From: Oscillospiraceae bacterium
GTDB lineage: Bacteria > Bacillota > Clostridia > Oscillospirales > Oscillospiraceae
Assembly (NCBI GenBank): GCA_017506735.1
Contig: JAFVMW010000072.1
Coordinates: 1-64,000 of the forward strand
Direction: 5' to 3'
DNA: 64,000 nt
Shown here one piece after another: positions 55,740 to 64,000 of the stretch (its first letter is position 1; every line of letters begins with the position of its first letter). Under the pieces are notes generated by a model, which saw nothing but the letters and a program-made list of their open reading frames with translations, made no database searches and was not told the origin of the DNA. The position numbers were made by a program, and so were the translations under genes.

Positions 55740-56327
55740 TTAGACCAGATAGGGATTGGTCTGCTTTTCCTTGCCCAGGTGGGAGCCGGGGCCGTGACCG
55801 GGGTGAATCCAGCAGCTTTTGTCCAGGGCCGCCAGACGGGCCAGGGACTGGCGCATCTGCCGGGCATCGCCGCCGGGCAGGTCCACCCGGCCGCAGGAAC
55901 CGGCGAACAGGGTGTCGCCGGTGAACATATGGTCCCCGAAGTCCAGACACACGGAGCCGGGGGTGTGGCCCGGGGTGGCAAGAACCGTGAAGGTCAGGCC
56001 GGCCAGGGTCAGGGTATCCCCTTCGTCATAGGTGTGAGTGAAGTACAGCTTGCCTGCGGTCATCATCTCGGGCATAGCGCTTTCCCGGCTGTTGATGTAA
56101 ACAGCGCAGTCGGTGTCGGCAACCAGGGGCCGGACGGCACCCACATGGTCAAAATGACCGTGGGTCAGCAGGATGGCCTCCACCTTCAGATTGAGTTGAT
56201 TGACATAACGCATGATGTGGAAGGCCTCATAGCCCGGATCAATGACCAGGCACTTGCTTCCGCCTTCGTTGTAGAGAATGTAGGTGTTGGTCTGGTAATA
56301 GCCCAGGGGCAGACAGACAATTTTCAT
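55740..56327 (-). CDS. MBL-fold metallo-hydrolase (glyoxalase II-like)
   Basis: 195 aa. The HxHxDH motif reads THGHFDHVG (about 55-63); FVLATPGHTPGSV gives the next His, DTLFAGSCGR the Asp, and IHPGHGPGSH the last His. This is a short hydroxyacylglutathione-hydrolase-like protein with two metal ions, probably cleaving thioesters or lactonised adducts. The ATG overlaps the dtd stop by 4 bases (ATGA), so it is translationally coupled to dtd, a pairing seen in other Firmicutes. Confidence 0.87.
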   Translation of the reverse strand: MKIVCLPLGYYQTNTYILYNEGGSKCLVIDPGYEAFHIMRYVNQLNLKVEAILLTHGHFDHVGAVRPLVADTDCAVYINSRESAMPEMMTAGKLYFTHTYDEGDTLTLAGLTFTVLATPGHTPGSVCLDFGDHMFTGDTLFAGSCGRVDLPGGDARQMRQSLARLAALDKSCWIHPGHGPGSHLGKEKQTNPYLV

Positions 56328-56791
56328 TTGGCGTGCCTCCGATCCAGCAGCTCGTCGGTGTCCAGAATCAGGGTGACGGGGCCGTCGTTGACGGACTCCA
56401 CCTTCATGTCCGCGCCGAACCGGCCATGCTGGGGCTCGTAGCCCAGCTCCGCGCAGATGGACAGGAACCGCTCATACATGGCATTGCCCAGCTCGGGGCC
56501 GGCGGCACCGACAAAGCTGGGGCGGCGGCCCTTCCGGCAGTTGCCGTACAGGGTGAACTGGCTCACCACCAGCACCTGACCGCCCACCTGCTCCAGGCCC
56601 AGATTCATCTTGCCGTTCTCGTCCTCGAAGATCCGGAGGGCAAGGCATTTTTCAGCCAGAGCCCGGCATTCCTTCTCCGTATCCTCGGGGCCAACGCCCA
56701 GCAGGATCAGAAAGCCCTTGCCGATCTGACCGACACGCTCCCCGTCAATGGTGACGGAAGCGGAAGAAACTCTTGTTAAGATTGCGCGCAT
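56324..56791 (-). CDS. dtd: D-aminoacyl-tRNA deacylase
   Basis: 155 aa, the standard length. It shows the conserved MRAILTRVSSASVTIDGE start, LILLGVGPEDT, SQFTLYGNCRKGRRPSFVGAA (catalytic Thr/Gln region) and the C-terminal TDELLDRRHAK. It removes D-amino acids (and glycine) mischarged on tRNA. ATG 56789-56791 fits the family; the longer frame adds unrelated sequence. It lies between rel and the MBL gene. Confidence 0.95.
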   Translation of the reverse strand: MRAILTRVSSASVTIDGERVGQIGKGFLILLGVGPEDTEKECRALAEKCLALRIFEDENGKMNLGLEQVGGQVLVVSQFTLYGNCRKGRRPSFVGAAGPELGNAMYERFLSICAELGYEPQHGRFGADMKVESVNDGPVTLILDTDELLDRRHAK

Positions 56792-56870
56792 GAGGAAAAA
56801 GCTCCTTTTGTCGAAAGTAATTTCGTAGGCGATGCCGCCCCCTGCGGAGGCCGTCCGCAGGGGAGGCTTA

Positions 56871-59063
56871 TCAGTTCTGTCCACGCTTGGTGGAGATCAC
56901 GTCCCGGATGTTGGAGAGCTTGGTGCGGATGGAATTCAGCTCTGCCACGTTCTTGACCTCGAAGCGGATGGTGAACACACTGTGGCCGTTGGGCAGATCC
57001 TTGCCGGCCAGCTCCTTCACACGAATCCGGGAGGTGGTCATGGTGCTGGCAACGTCCAGCAGAAGGCCGTCCCGGGTGACGCACTCCAGCTCCAAGGTGG
57101 TCTCGAAGGGCTGATCCTCGGCGGTGGCCCAGCGGACGGGAACCCATCGGGGCGCTTCCCGGGGATTGTGGCGGCTGGCGGCGTTGGGGCAGTCGGAACG
57201 ATGGATGGACACGCCGTAGCCCCTGGTGATAAAGCCCACAATGGAATCGCCGGGCACCGGGGTACAGCACCGGGAGAACTTGATCATGCAGGACTCGATG
57301 TCCTCCACAATAACGCCGTTGACGGCGTGGCGGTTCCGTTTGGCAGGATCGTCCTCGTGGCTCAGCTTCAGGGGCATACCGCTGACCTGCTCCTGGGACT
57401 GGAGCTTGATGGAACGGTTGATGTCGTCCCGGATCTTGCCCACGGCCTTGATGGAGGTCAGACCGCCGTAGCCGATGGCGGCGTACACGTCATCCCAGCA
57501 GGTGAAGGCCAGCTTCTTCAGAAGCTGGGGGCTCATCTCCGGATCGGAGGTAATGGAAAGGGGCAGGTTGTTGCGGCGCATCTCGGCTTCGAAGCTGGAT
57601 TTGCCATGGTCGATGTTCTCTTCCCGGCGTTCCCGTTTGAACCACTGCTTGATCTTGGTACGGGCCTGGTTGGATTTGCAGATGGTGAGCCAGTCACGGC
57701 TGGGGCCCCGGGAGGACTTGGAGGTCAGAACCTCCACAATGTCGCCGTTGCGGAGCTTGGAATCGATGTTGACAATCCGGTTGTTGACCTTGGCGCCCAC
57801 CATGGCGTTGCCCACGCCGGAATGGATGGCGTAAGCGAAGTCGATGGGGGTGGAGCCGGCAGGCAGACCCACAATCCGGCCCTTGGGGGTAAAGACGAAA
57901 ACCTCATCGTCGAACATATCGATCTTGAGGGAGTGGACATAATCTTCGGCATCGGTGTCCTGCTGGCCCTCCAGCAGACGGCGGACCCACTCGAAATCCT
58001 TCTCCTCGCCGGCACCGGCCTTCTGCTTGTACTTCCAGTGGGCGGCGATGCCGTATTCGGCGGTTTCGTGCATTTCCCAGGTGCGGATCTGCACCTCGAA
58101 GGGGATGCCCTGCTTGCCGATGACGGTGGTGTGGAGGGACTGGTACATATTGGGCTTGGGGGTGGAGATATAGTCCTTGAACCGTCCGGGCACCAGATTG
58201 AACAGGTCGTGGATGTGGCCCAGCACGTTGTAGCAGTCGGGGATGGAGTCCACGATGACCCGGAAGGCGTACAGATCGTACATTTCCTCCAGGGACTTGC
58301 CCTGGGCCTGCATTTTGCGGTAGATGGAGTAGATGTGCTTGATCCGGCCGTAGCAGGTGTTGGTGATGCCCATCTGGGACAAACGCTCCTTGATGGTGAA
58401 CTGGATGGTGTTCATGAAGGCTTCCGCGTCATCCTTGTGCTCCTGCAGATAGCTGGTCAGCTCCCGGTAGTCCTCCGGATGCAGGTACTGGAGGGAAAGG
58501 TCCTCCAGCTCCCATTTCATCTTCTGCATACCAAGCCGGTGGGCGAGGGGGGCGTAGATGTCCATGGTCTCCCGGCATTTGATGATCTGCTTTTTGGGGG
58601 TCTGATACTGCATGGTGCGCATATTGTGGAGCCGGTCAGCGATTTTGATCAGCACCACACGGATGTCCTTGGACATGGCCATGAACATCTTGCGCAGATT
58701 CTCCATCTGCTTTTCTTCCTGGCTGGTGAAATCCACCTGGGTCAGCTTGGTAACGCCCTCCACCAGCTCTGCAACGGTGGGATTGAACAGCTTGGCGATG
58801 TCGTCGTGGCTTGCGTCGGTGTCCTCGATGCAGTCATGGAGCAGTGCGCCCAGAATGGCGTCGGTGTCCAGGCCCATTTCCGCCACGATCTCCGCCACAG
58901 CCAGGGGGTGAATGATATAGGGGGAGCCGTCCTTACGCTTCTGGAACTCATGCTTGGCGTCGGCATACTGCACAGCCTTGTCGATCAGAGCCATATTCGC
59001 GCCGGGCATATAGCGCTTGATGGCCTTTACCATACTGTCATAATGTTCTTCGTAGGTTTCCAT
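56871..59063 (-). CDS. relA: bifunctional (p)ppGpp synthetase/hydrolase
   Basis: 730 aa, full-length Rel. It contains the HD hydrolase (about 20-180, HPLAVAEIVAEMGL, GALLHDCIEDT and RLHNMRTM), the synthetase domain (about 225-350, FRVIVDSIPDCYNVLGHIH and DYISTPKPNMYQSLHTTV), the TGS domain (about 390-450, VFVFTPKGRIVGLPAGSTPIDFAYAIH), a zinc-finger/helical region with CCTPVPGD and a C-terminal ACT domain (about 655-730). It makes and degrades (p)ppGpp in the stringent response. It lies 8 bases after recJ; the recJ-rel-dtd order is conserved in Firmicutes. Confidence 0.96.
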   Translation of the reverse strand: METYEEHYDSMVKAIKRYMPGANMALIDKAVQYADAKHEFQKRKDGSPYIIHPLAVAEIVAEMGLDTDAILGALLHDCIEDTDASHDDIAKLFNPTVAELVEGVTKLTQVDFTSQEEKQMENLRKMFMAMSKDIRVVLIKIADRLHNMRTMQYQTPKKQIIKCRETMDIYAPLAHRLGMQKMKWELEDLSLQYLHPEDYRELTSYLQEHKDDAEAFMNTIQFTIKERLSQMGITNTCYGRIKHIYSIYRKMQAQGKSLEEMYDLYAFRVIVDSIPDCYNVLGHIHDLFNLVPGRFKDYISTPKPNMYQSLHTTVIGKQGIPFEVQIRTWEMHETAEYGIAAHWKYKQKAGAGEEKDFEWVRRLLEGQQDTDAEDYVHSLKIDMFDDEVFVFTPKGRIVGLPAGSTPIDFAYAIHSGVGNAMVGAKVNNRIVNIDSKLRNGDIVEVLTSKSSRGPSRDWLTICKSNQARTKIKQWFKRERREENIDHGKSSFEAEMRRNNLPLSITSDPEMSPQLLKKLAFTCWDDVYAAIGYGGLTSIKAVGKIRDDINRSIKLQSQEQVSGMPLKLSHEDDPAKRNRHAVNGVIVEDIESCMIKFSRCCTPVPGDSIVGFITRGYGVSIHRSDCPNAASRHNPREAPRWVPVRWATAEDQPFETTLELECVTRDGLLLDVASTMTTSRIRVKELAGKDLPNGHSVFTIRFEVKNVAELNSIRTKLSNIRDVISTKRGQN

Positions 59064-59071
59064 AACACTGA

Positions 59072-61129
59072 TCAGCTCTCTTTCATACGCAGAAGGCTCT
59101 GCATGGTCTTGCTTTGATTCAGATCGGCCTTGCCGCCTGTGGCGCGGTTCAGCTCGATGAGGATGTATTTATGCATACGCTGGTGGCGCAGCAGCCCCAC
59201 GTCAGCGAAGATGTCCAGACAGGTCAGCAGCATTCCCAGACTCAGGGGTCTGCCGGAGCGGCGGACAATCTTGCGGCACAGACATACGGGATTTTCCTGG
59301 ATCAGGGTGCCCCGGGCGGCCAGATACCGCCAGATGTCGGCAAGCACCGTCCGGTCCGGCAGCAGCAGGCCGGGATTCTCCGGGCGGCCGCCGGAATGGA
59401 GGAGGCCGTAGCCGTGAAGCTCCGGGGAGCATTCGGCGCTGCAGCTGGGACGGATGTCCAGCACGTTCATCTGCACTGTCCGTTCTCCCCGGAAATCGTT
59501 GATCTGGGCGTTGAAGGCCACATCCACCAGGTCACCCGGGCTGATGGAGGCGGTTTCGGGGGAGGCGGAGAAATAGATGGCGCCCAGCAGGGTGTGGCCG
59601 CTGCGCAGCCGCAGCCGCATATGACGGCCGTTGCCCACCATGGTGATCCGGTCCACGATCAGCTTTTCCATGGCGAATACGGGCTTGGGACAGCCGTTGC
59701 CGCAGGGCTCCAGAATGGACAGGGCGTCCACGTTCCGGACGGTCATCAGCTCCGGAGGCACCAGGCAGTCCACATCCAGCATGGTCCGGGGGCCGGAATG
59801 GGAATAGTAGGCCCCGGCAAGCTGGCAGATCTGCTCCCGGAAGGAGGGAATGTTGCCCCGGGAGATGGTGAAGCCTGCCGCCAGCTCATGGCCGCCGTAG
59901 CTTTCCAGCAGCTCAGACAGGGCGGACAGGGAAGTGAAGAGATTAAAGCCGCCGTAGCTCCGGGAGCTGGCCTTGCCATGCTCGCCGTCCAGGCAGATCA
60001 GGAAGGCGGGGCAGCAGAATTCCTCTGCCATCCGGCTGGCGACAATGCCCACCACGCCCTGGTGCCAGGTGTCATCGGCCAGAACGATGGCCTCCGGGGG
60101 CTGTCCCTGGGGGAGCATGGACACGGCCTGGGCGTAGATCTGGGATTCCACAGCCTGCCGCTGGCGGTTCAGCTCGCACAGCGCCTTTGCAAGCCGGGCG
60201 GCCTCCTGGGGGTCCTCCGTCAGAAACAGATCCAGAGCCAGGCTGATCTGGCCCATTCTTCCGGCGGCGTTGATCCGGGGGGCCAGGTTGTAGCCGATGG
60301 TGGAGGCGGTCAGGTTCTCCGGGGTGCAGCCGCATTCGTGCATCAGAGCGGCGAAGCCGGGGCGGTGGGTATGCCGCAGGGACTCCAGGCCCCGGGTAAC
60401 GAATACCCGGTTTTCGCCCTGGAGAAGCATCACGTCCGCCACGGTACCAAGGCATACCAAGTCCGCGTACTCCTGCAGAACCTCCTCCTGGCTGCCGCAG
60501 AGGGCGGAGGCCAGCTTGAAGGCCACGCCCACACCGGAGAGATTCTTGTGGGGATAGCCGCCGTCGGGCCGGTGGGGGTCCACCACGGCAACGGCCTGGG
60601 GAAGCTGCTCCTTGCATTCGTGGTGGTCGGTGATCACCAGCTCCATGCCCAGCTCGGCACAAAGTCTGGCCTCCTCCACGGCGGTGATGCCGCAGTCCAC
60701 GCTGATGATCAGACTGACACCCTCAGACTGGAGCTGGTGCAGAGCGATGGCGTTCAGGCCGTAGCCCTCCTCCAGCCGGCTGGGAATGTAGCTGACCACA
60801 TTGGCGCCGTTTTTCCGGAGAAAATCCGTCAGCAGGCAGGTGGCGGTGATGCCGTCCACGTCGTAGTCGCCGAATACGGCGATCTTTTCTCCCCGGGCCA
60901 TGGCAAGGCCCACTCTGCCTGCGGCAAGATCCATGTCCGTCATCAGAAACGGATCGTAGAGCTGGGCAGAGCAGTCGAGCATATTGTGGGCCTGCTGGGC
61001 GTTTTTGACGCCCCGGGCAGAAAGCACCATGGCGCTCAGAGGGGGATAACCCTCCGCCACCAGGGCATTGACTCCGCTGACTTCCGGCGCGGAGATGTTC
61101 CAAATTCCATACTTCAAAGCAATACACAT
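59072..61129 (-). CDS. recJ: single-stranded-DNA exonuclease RecJ
   Basis: 685 aa, with the DHH-family motifs FGDYDVDGITA at about 85-95, VDCGIT, ITDHHECKEQLP and SGVGVAFKL, and the DHHA1 C-terminal GGHELAAGFTI. The terminal 120 residues are the usual OB/low-conservation region. It degrades ssDNA 5' to 3' in recombination and repair. The ATG at 61127-61129 has no strong ribosome-binding site, so an internal start such as the TTG at MKYGIW is possible. It begins the recJ-rel-dtd-MBL-hemZ run. Confidence 0.93.
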   Translation of the reverse strand: MCIALKYGIWNISAPEVSGVNALVAEGYPPLSAMVLSARGVKNAQQAHNMLDCSAQLYDPFLMTDMDLAAGRVGLAMARGEKIAVFGDYDVDGITATCLLTDFLRKNGANVVSYIPSRLEEGYGLNAIALHQLQSEGVSLIISVDCGITAVEEARLCAELGMELVITDHHECKEQLPQAVAVVDPHRPDGGYPHKNLSGVGVAFKLASALCGSQEEVLQEYADLVCLGTVADVMLLQGENRVFVTRGLESLRHTHRPGFAALMHECGCTPENLTASTIGYNLAPRINAAGRMGQISLALDLFLTEDPQEAARLAKALCELNRQRQAVESQIYAQAVSMLPQGQPPEAIVLADDTWHQGVVGIVASRMAEEFCCPAFLICLDGEHGKASSRSYGGFNLFTSLSALSELLESYGGHELAAGFTISRGNIPSFREQICQLAGAYYSHSGPRTMLDVDCLVPPELMTVRNVDALSILEPCGNGCPKPVFAMEKLIVDRITMVGNGRHMRLRLRSGHTLLGAIYFSASPETASISPGDLVDVAFNAQINDFRGERTVQMNVLDIRPSCSAECSPELHGYGLLHSGGRPENPGLLLPDRTVLADIWRYLAARGTLIQENPVCLCRKIVRRSGRPLSLGMLLTCLDIFADVGLLRHQRMHKYILIELNRATGGKADLNQSKTMQSLLRMKES

Positions 61130-61257
61130 CCATTTTATTCAAGTTCGATTATTATACCAAAAATCACGTGGAAGCACAATAGCAAAAGGCGGTTTTTCTC
61201 GGGGAAATTCTCGGAAAATCCCTTGGGACGCAAGGACTTTTCCTGCTGTCTGCCCTC

Positions 61258-61286
61258 TTGCGGTAACGGAAGGATTCTGCTATAAT
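61258..61286 (+). promoter_or_regulatory. promoter of the glycosyltransferase-efflux genes
   Basis: TTGCGG (61258-61263), a 17-base spacer and consensus TATAAT (61281-61286), divergent from recJ. Confidence 0.65.
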
Positions 61287-61369
61287 ATAAAATTGGGATG
61301 CGGTGGGAATCTGCCGCCTCCGGAAAAAAAGCCCCTCCCGGGAGTGGGCGGAAGAGAGGGTATCCGTTT

Positions 61370-62305
61370 ATGAGATTCAGCATTATTCTTCCCCTTCGCA
61401 ACGAAGAAGCCCTGCTGGCGGACTGCGTTGGCATGCTGCTGGCCCAGCCCTGCCGGGATATGGAAATTCTGCTGGTGGACCGGGGCTCCCGGGACGGAAC
61501 GGATATGCTCTGCCAGGGGTATCAGGCCGCCTACCCGGACCGGGTGCGGCTGCTGAGTCTGCCCGGCGGTACGCCGGGCAAGGCCCGGAATCTGGGAATC
61601 TGCCAGGCCCGGGGAGATTATCTGCTGTTTACCGACTGCGGAAGCCTTCTGCGCCCGGATGCCCTGGCGGATCTGTCCCGGATGGTGGAAGGCTCCGGCG
61701 CGGATCTGTATCTGACGGGACCGGCAGGACGGCTCCTGGGAAAACAGCTTCCCAGGCTGTTCCGTCTGGAGCATCACGGGGAGCTGCTGCTGGCGGACCT
61801 GGATGTCCGGGATCTGCTGTGGAAGCGGCAGCTGTTTGACGATGCCTATCTCCGGTTCCCGGAGCAGGAGGGCTATGACGATCTTCGACTGACCCGGAAG
61901 GCCCTGGCGCTGGGCAGAATCCTGGCGGCGGCAGGAGAGGAGCTGTACCGGGTGAAATCCCCGGCCCCGGAGCCTGAAAGTGACCGGGAGCTTGCGCTGC
62001 TGGATGCGCTGGATGATATTCTGTCCTATTTCCGGGGCAGAGGTGTGCTGGAGACTTATGTGGGCTGTCTGACCCAGCTTGCCTGCCGGCTTCTGTGCGA
62101 CCTGGCCTGCCGGGTGCTGAGAAGCCGGGGAAACCGGGAAAGCCTGGGAGAGTGCTTCCGGTATCTGGAGCGGTGCTTTCCGGAATATGATTCCGTGCCC
62201 CTGCCGGATTGGCACGGGCAGGAAACCCGACGGCTGCTGGAGCTGATCCGGCAGGAAAAATGGACCAGGCTTTCTGTGCTGTTTTTGATGAAAAGTCTGG
62301 CATAA
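61370..62305 (+). CDS. family 2 glycosyltransferase
   Basis: 311 aa. A GT-A fold N-terminus has SIILPLRNEEALLADCV, the MEILLVDRGSRDGT segment and GKARNLGICQARGDYLLFTD (DxD-like acidic region). Residues 160-311 are helical and not assigned. It transfers a sugar to an unknown acceptor. ATG 61370 has AGAGAGGG 9 bases upstream; the upstream frame from 61298 lacks one. The lipoprotein and ABC genes follow in the same direction with a roughly 100-base gap. Confidence 0.82.
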   Translation: MRFSIILPLRNEEALLADCVGMLLAQPCRDMEILLVDRGSRDGTDMLCQGYQAAYPDRVRLLSLPGGTPGKARNLGICQARGDYLLFTDCGSLLRPDALADLSRMVEGSGADLYLTGPAGRLLGKQLPRLFRLEHHGELLLADLDVRDLLWKRQLFDDAYLRFPEQEGYDDLRLTRKALALGRILAAAGEELYRVKSPAPEPESDRELALLDALDDILSYFRGRGVLETYVGCLTQLACRLLCDLACRVLRSRGNRESLGECFRYLERCFPEYDSVPLPDWHGQETRRLLELIRQEKWTRLSVLFLMKSLA

Positions 62306-62407
62306 ACAGGGAAAAAACATGGTTTCCCGGAATTTTTGTTGACACAGGAAGGGAAACCAGTTATGATATGCAATTATGCGACAAACAATGGCAGGAGGAT
62401 GCTTACC

Positions 62408-63667
62408 ATGAAAAAGAAAGGAATGATCGCCGCGCTGGTGCTGGCGCTGGTTCTGACCGGCTGTGCTTCGGACACCGTGGTGAACGCGGTGCAGGTGCGG
62501 ATGGTGACCCGGGCCGGTGAGGCCCCGGATTATTATGCCGGCGTTGTGGTCAGTGAGAATACTGTGGAAGTCCGCCGGGACCTGGAACGGGTGGTGGCGG
62601 AAACCTGCGTCAGCGTGGGCGATGTGGTGGAAGTGGATCAGGTGCTGTTCCGCTATGATTCCGACGAACTGAACCTGCAGCTGGACCGGCTGGAGCTGGA
62701 TATGGACCGGCTGGAGGCAGACATCAAGTCCAAGGAAGACCAGATCAAGGAAGTGGAGAAGGAACTGAAAAAGGCCACCGGAGATCTGAAAACCCAGCTC
62801 AACATTCAGCTCCGTCAGCTTGAAACGGATCTGACCCAGGCCAAATATGACAAAGAGGACCTGACTGCCGAGATTGAGCAGACAAAGAAAATGCTGCAGA
62901 ATGTGGAGATCAAGAGTACGGTTGACGGCACTGTCCGCAAAATCGACAGCAGCTCCGAAATCTACATCACCATTCAGCAGACCGGCGCCTTCCAGATCTG
63001 CGGCGGTCTGAACGAGCTGAATCTGGAAAGCGGCATCACGGAGGGCGCGGAGGTTATTGTTGTTTCCCGGCTGAATCCGGAGCAGACCTGGATCGGCACG
63101 GTGAACCATGTGGATTTCCACAATACCCAGTCCAACAGCTATGATGCGCTTTACGGCAGCACGGATCTCCTGTCCGGCTCCACCAGCTACCCCTTCTATG
63201 TGACGCTGGACTCTACCGAGGGCCTGCTGCTGGGCCAGCATGTGTACATCCGTCTTGCCCGGGTCAATGAGCTGGAACAGTCCCGGGTGCTGATGCCGGA
63301 GAATTATCTGATGAGCGTGCGCTACAACGAGGAAACCCTGATCACCTCCGCCGATGTGTGGTGTGTGGACGGGGAAGGAAAGCTGACCAAACGGGAAGTG
63401 GTGCTGGGTGAATATGTGATGAGCCAGGGCTGCTATGTGGTGCTGGACGGTCTTGCCATGGATGACTATGTGGCCGACCCCTCCAATCCCGACTGCGCCG
63501 AGGGCGTGATGACCGACGTTCGCTCTGAGGAGGACTTCGTTATCCCCACCACGGAGCCCTGGGAGGATTACAGCCCGGAATCCGAGCCTTCCGCCGAACC
63601 CGAAACCGAAACCGGCGCGGCGCAGACCACTCCGGAGGATGTATTCAATTCCGGCATGGAGGACTGA
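62408..63667 (+). CDS. HlyD/RND-type membrane-fusion lipoprotein (efflux adaptor)
   Basis: 419 aa. A lipobox ALVLTGCAS puts the lipidated Cys at about residue 18. A barrel-sandwich half-motif (EVRRDLERVVAETCVSVGDVVEVDQVL) precedes a roughly 75-residue coiled coil (about 95-170), then a second half and beta-barrel region. The C-terminal tail (about 385-419) is acidic and Glu/Pro/Thr-rich. It is probably the extracytoplasmic adaptor of the MacB-like ABC exporter encoded next. ATG 62408 has AGGAGG 9 bases upstream. Confidence 0.85.
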   Translation: MKKKGMIAALVLALVLTGCASDTVVNAVQVRMVTRAGEAPDYYAGVVVSENTVEVRRDLERVVAETCVSVGDVVEVDQVLFRYDSDELNLQLDRLELDMDRLEADIKSKEDQIKEVEKELKKATGDLKTQLNIQLRQLETDLTQAKYDKEDLTAEIEQTKKMLQNVEIKSTVDGTVRKIDSSSEIYITIQQTGAFQICGGLNELNLESGITEGAEVIVVSRLNPEQTWIGTVNHVDFHNTQSNSYDALYGSTDLLSGSTSYPFYVTLDSTEGLLLGQHVYIRLARVNELEQSRVLMPENYLMSVRYNEETLITSADVWCVDGEGKLTKREVVLGEYVMSQGCYVVLDGLAMDDYVADPSNPDCAEGVMTDVRSEEDFVIPTTEPWEDYSPESEPSAEPETETGAAQTTPEDVFNSGMED

Positions 63668-63668
63668 C

Positions 63669-64000
63669 ATGATCCTGACGCTTGAACATGTGTGCAAGGA
63701 GTACACAAAGGGCAGGGAGCCGGTTCCCGTGCTGCAGGACATCTGCATGACGGTGAACCAGGGTGACTACCTTGCCATCATGGGCCCCTCCGGCTCCGGA
63801 AAGACCACCCTGATGAATCTGCTGGGCTGTCTGGATGTGCCCAGCGAAGGTACCTACATTCTGGACGGCCAGGATGTGGGCAGCCTGTCTGACGAGGCGC
63901 TGGCAAGGGTCAGAAACAGACTCATTGGCTTTGTATTCCAGAATTTTAACCTGATGCCGAAAATGACGGCGCTGGACAATGTGATGCTGCCCCTGCTCTA
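63669..64000 (+). CDS. ABC transporter ATP-binding protein, MacB/LolD-like (partial)
   Basis: 110 residues are visible before the window ends. It starts ATG 63669, 2 bases after the adaptor stop. Walker A is GPSGSGKTT at about 39-47, and the Q-loop region FVFQNFNLMPKMTALDNV at about 86-103. This is the LolD/MacB subfamily, which pairs with a FtsX-like permease and an adaptor lipoprotein to export peptides or lipophilic compounds. The permease should lie just beyond the window. Confidence 0.9.
   Translation, partial: MILTLEHVCKEYTKGREPVPVLQDICMTVNQGDYLAIMGPSGSGKTTLMNLLGCLDVPSEGTYILDGQDVGSLSDEALARVRNRLIGFVFQNFNLMPKMTALDNVMLPLL

Noticed and set aside
1..64000. Prophage, integrative element, tRNA or rRNA genes
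   Set aside because: I saw no integrase, transposase, capsid or conjugation genes and no tRNA or rRNA sequence by eye. A tRNAscan or rRNA model search would be decisive.

Overview
The window is about 58-60% GC by eye and densely packed with genes. Several features point to a strictly anaerobic gut-type Firmicute, probably Oscillospiraceae/Ruminococcaceae-like: citrate lyase, 2-oxoacid:ferredoxin oxidoreductase, an acetogen-type MetF/MetV/RnfC set, S-layer-homology proteins, T-box leaders and dispersed intergenic repeats. I see no rRNA, tRNA, CRISPR array, prophage, integrase or transposase gene.

Layout. 0.1-5.3 kb: a membrane-anchored XRE regulator, a NudC-like hydrolase with a DUF3786-like protein, a 5'-nucleotidase, a ZIP metal transporter and a GNAT pair. 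5.3-8.9 kb: a minus-strand operon of a MetV-RnfC fusion, MetV and MetF (methylene-tetrahydrofolate reduction). 9.0-15.3 kb: two secreted SLH proteins. 15.4-20.4 kb: a divergent citrate lyase locus (citXG and citC leftward, citDEF rightward). 20.6-23.3 kb: a MATE transporter and a carboxylesterase, followed by a repeat and a long self-pairing element. 23.6-37.8 kb: a T-box-controlled block described below. 37.9-42.3 kb: a regulator, an amidohydrolase, RecQ and an AEC transporter. 42.3-49.5 kb: a MORN-repeat protein, a KDPG aldolase/VOC fusion, a PRTase-like protein with a structured leader, pyroglutamyl peptidase and galKT. 49.8-50.45 kb: five tandem micro-ORFs. 50.5-61.1 kb: a minus-strand housekeeping run (RqcP, HU, flippase, amidohydrolase, HemZ, MBL hydrolase, Dtd, Rel, RecJ). 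61.3-64 kb: a glycosyltransferase, a lipoprotein efflux adaptor and an ABC ATPase cut by the window end.

The most coherent system is 23.6-37.8 kb. Three T-box leaders have candidate specifiers that read as branched-chain codons (Ile, Val, and Val or Leu). They precede two paralogous HTH-cupin-acyl-CoA ligase fusions and a translationally coupled pair: a LeuA-like protein lacking its catalytic motifs and a TIM-barrel/acyl-CoA ligase fusion. Downstream of the third T-box lie a ParA-like ATPase, a four-subunit VOR-type ferredoxin oxidoreductase and a branched-chain aminotransferase. T-boxes switch genes on when a tRNA is uncharged, so I infer that this block makes Val/Ile/Leu from scavenged branched short-chain fatty acids: ligase, then reductive carboxylation, then transamination.

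The most novel-looking element is the run of five 21-27-codon ORFs at 49.83-50.45 kb. Each has a strong ribosome-binding site, and most share a core like IAVFTLIGxNAA. Other points of interest are a roughly 158-nt hairpin at 23.47-23.63 kb whose G-T pairs indicate a plus-strand RNA, and repeats that share a CCAGTG..CACTGG palindrome.
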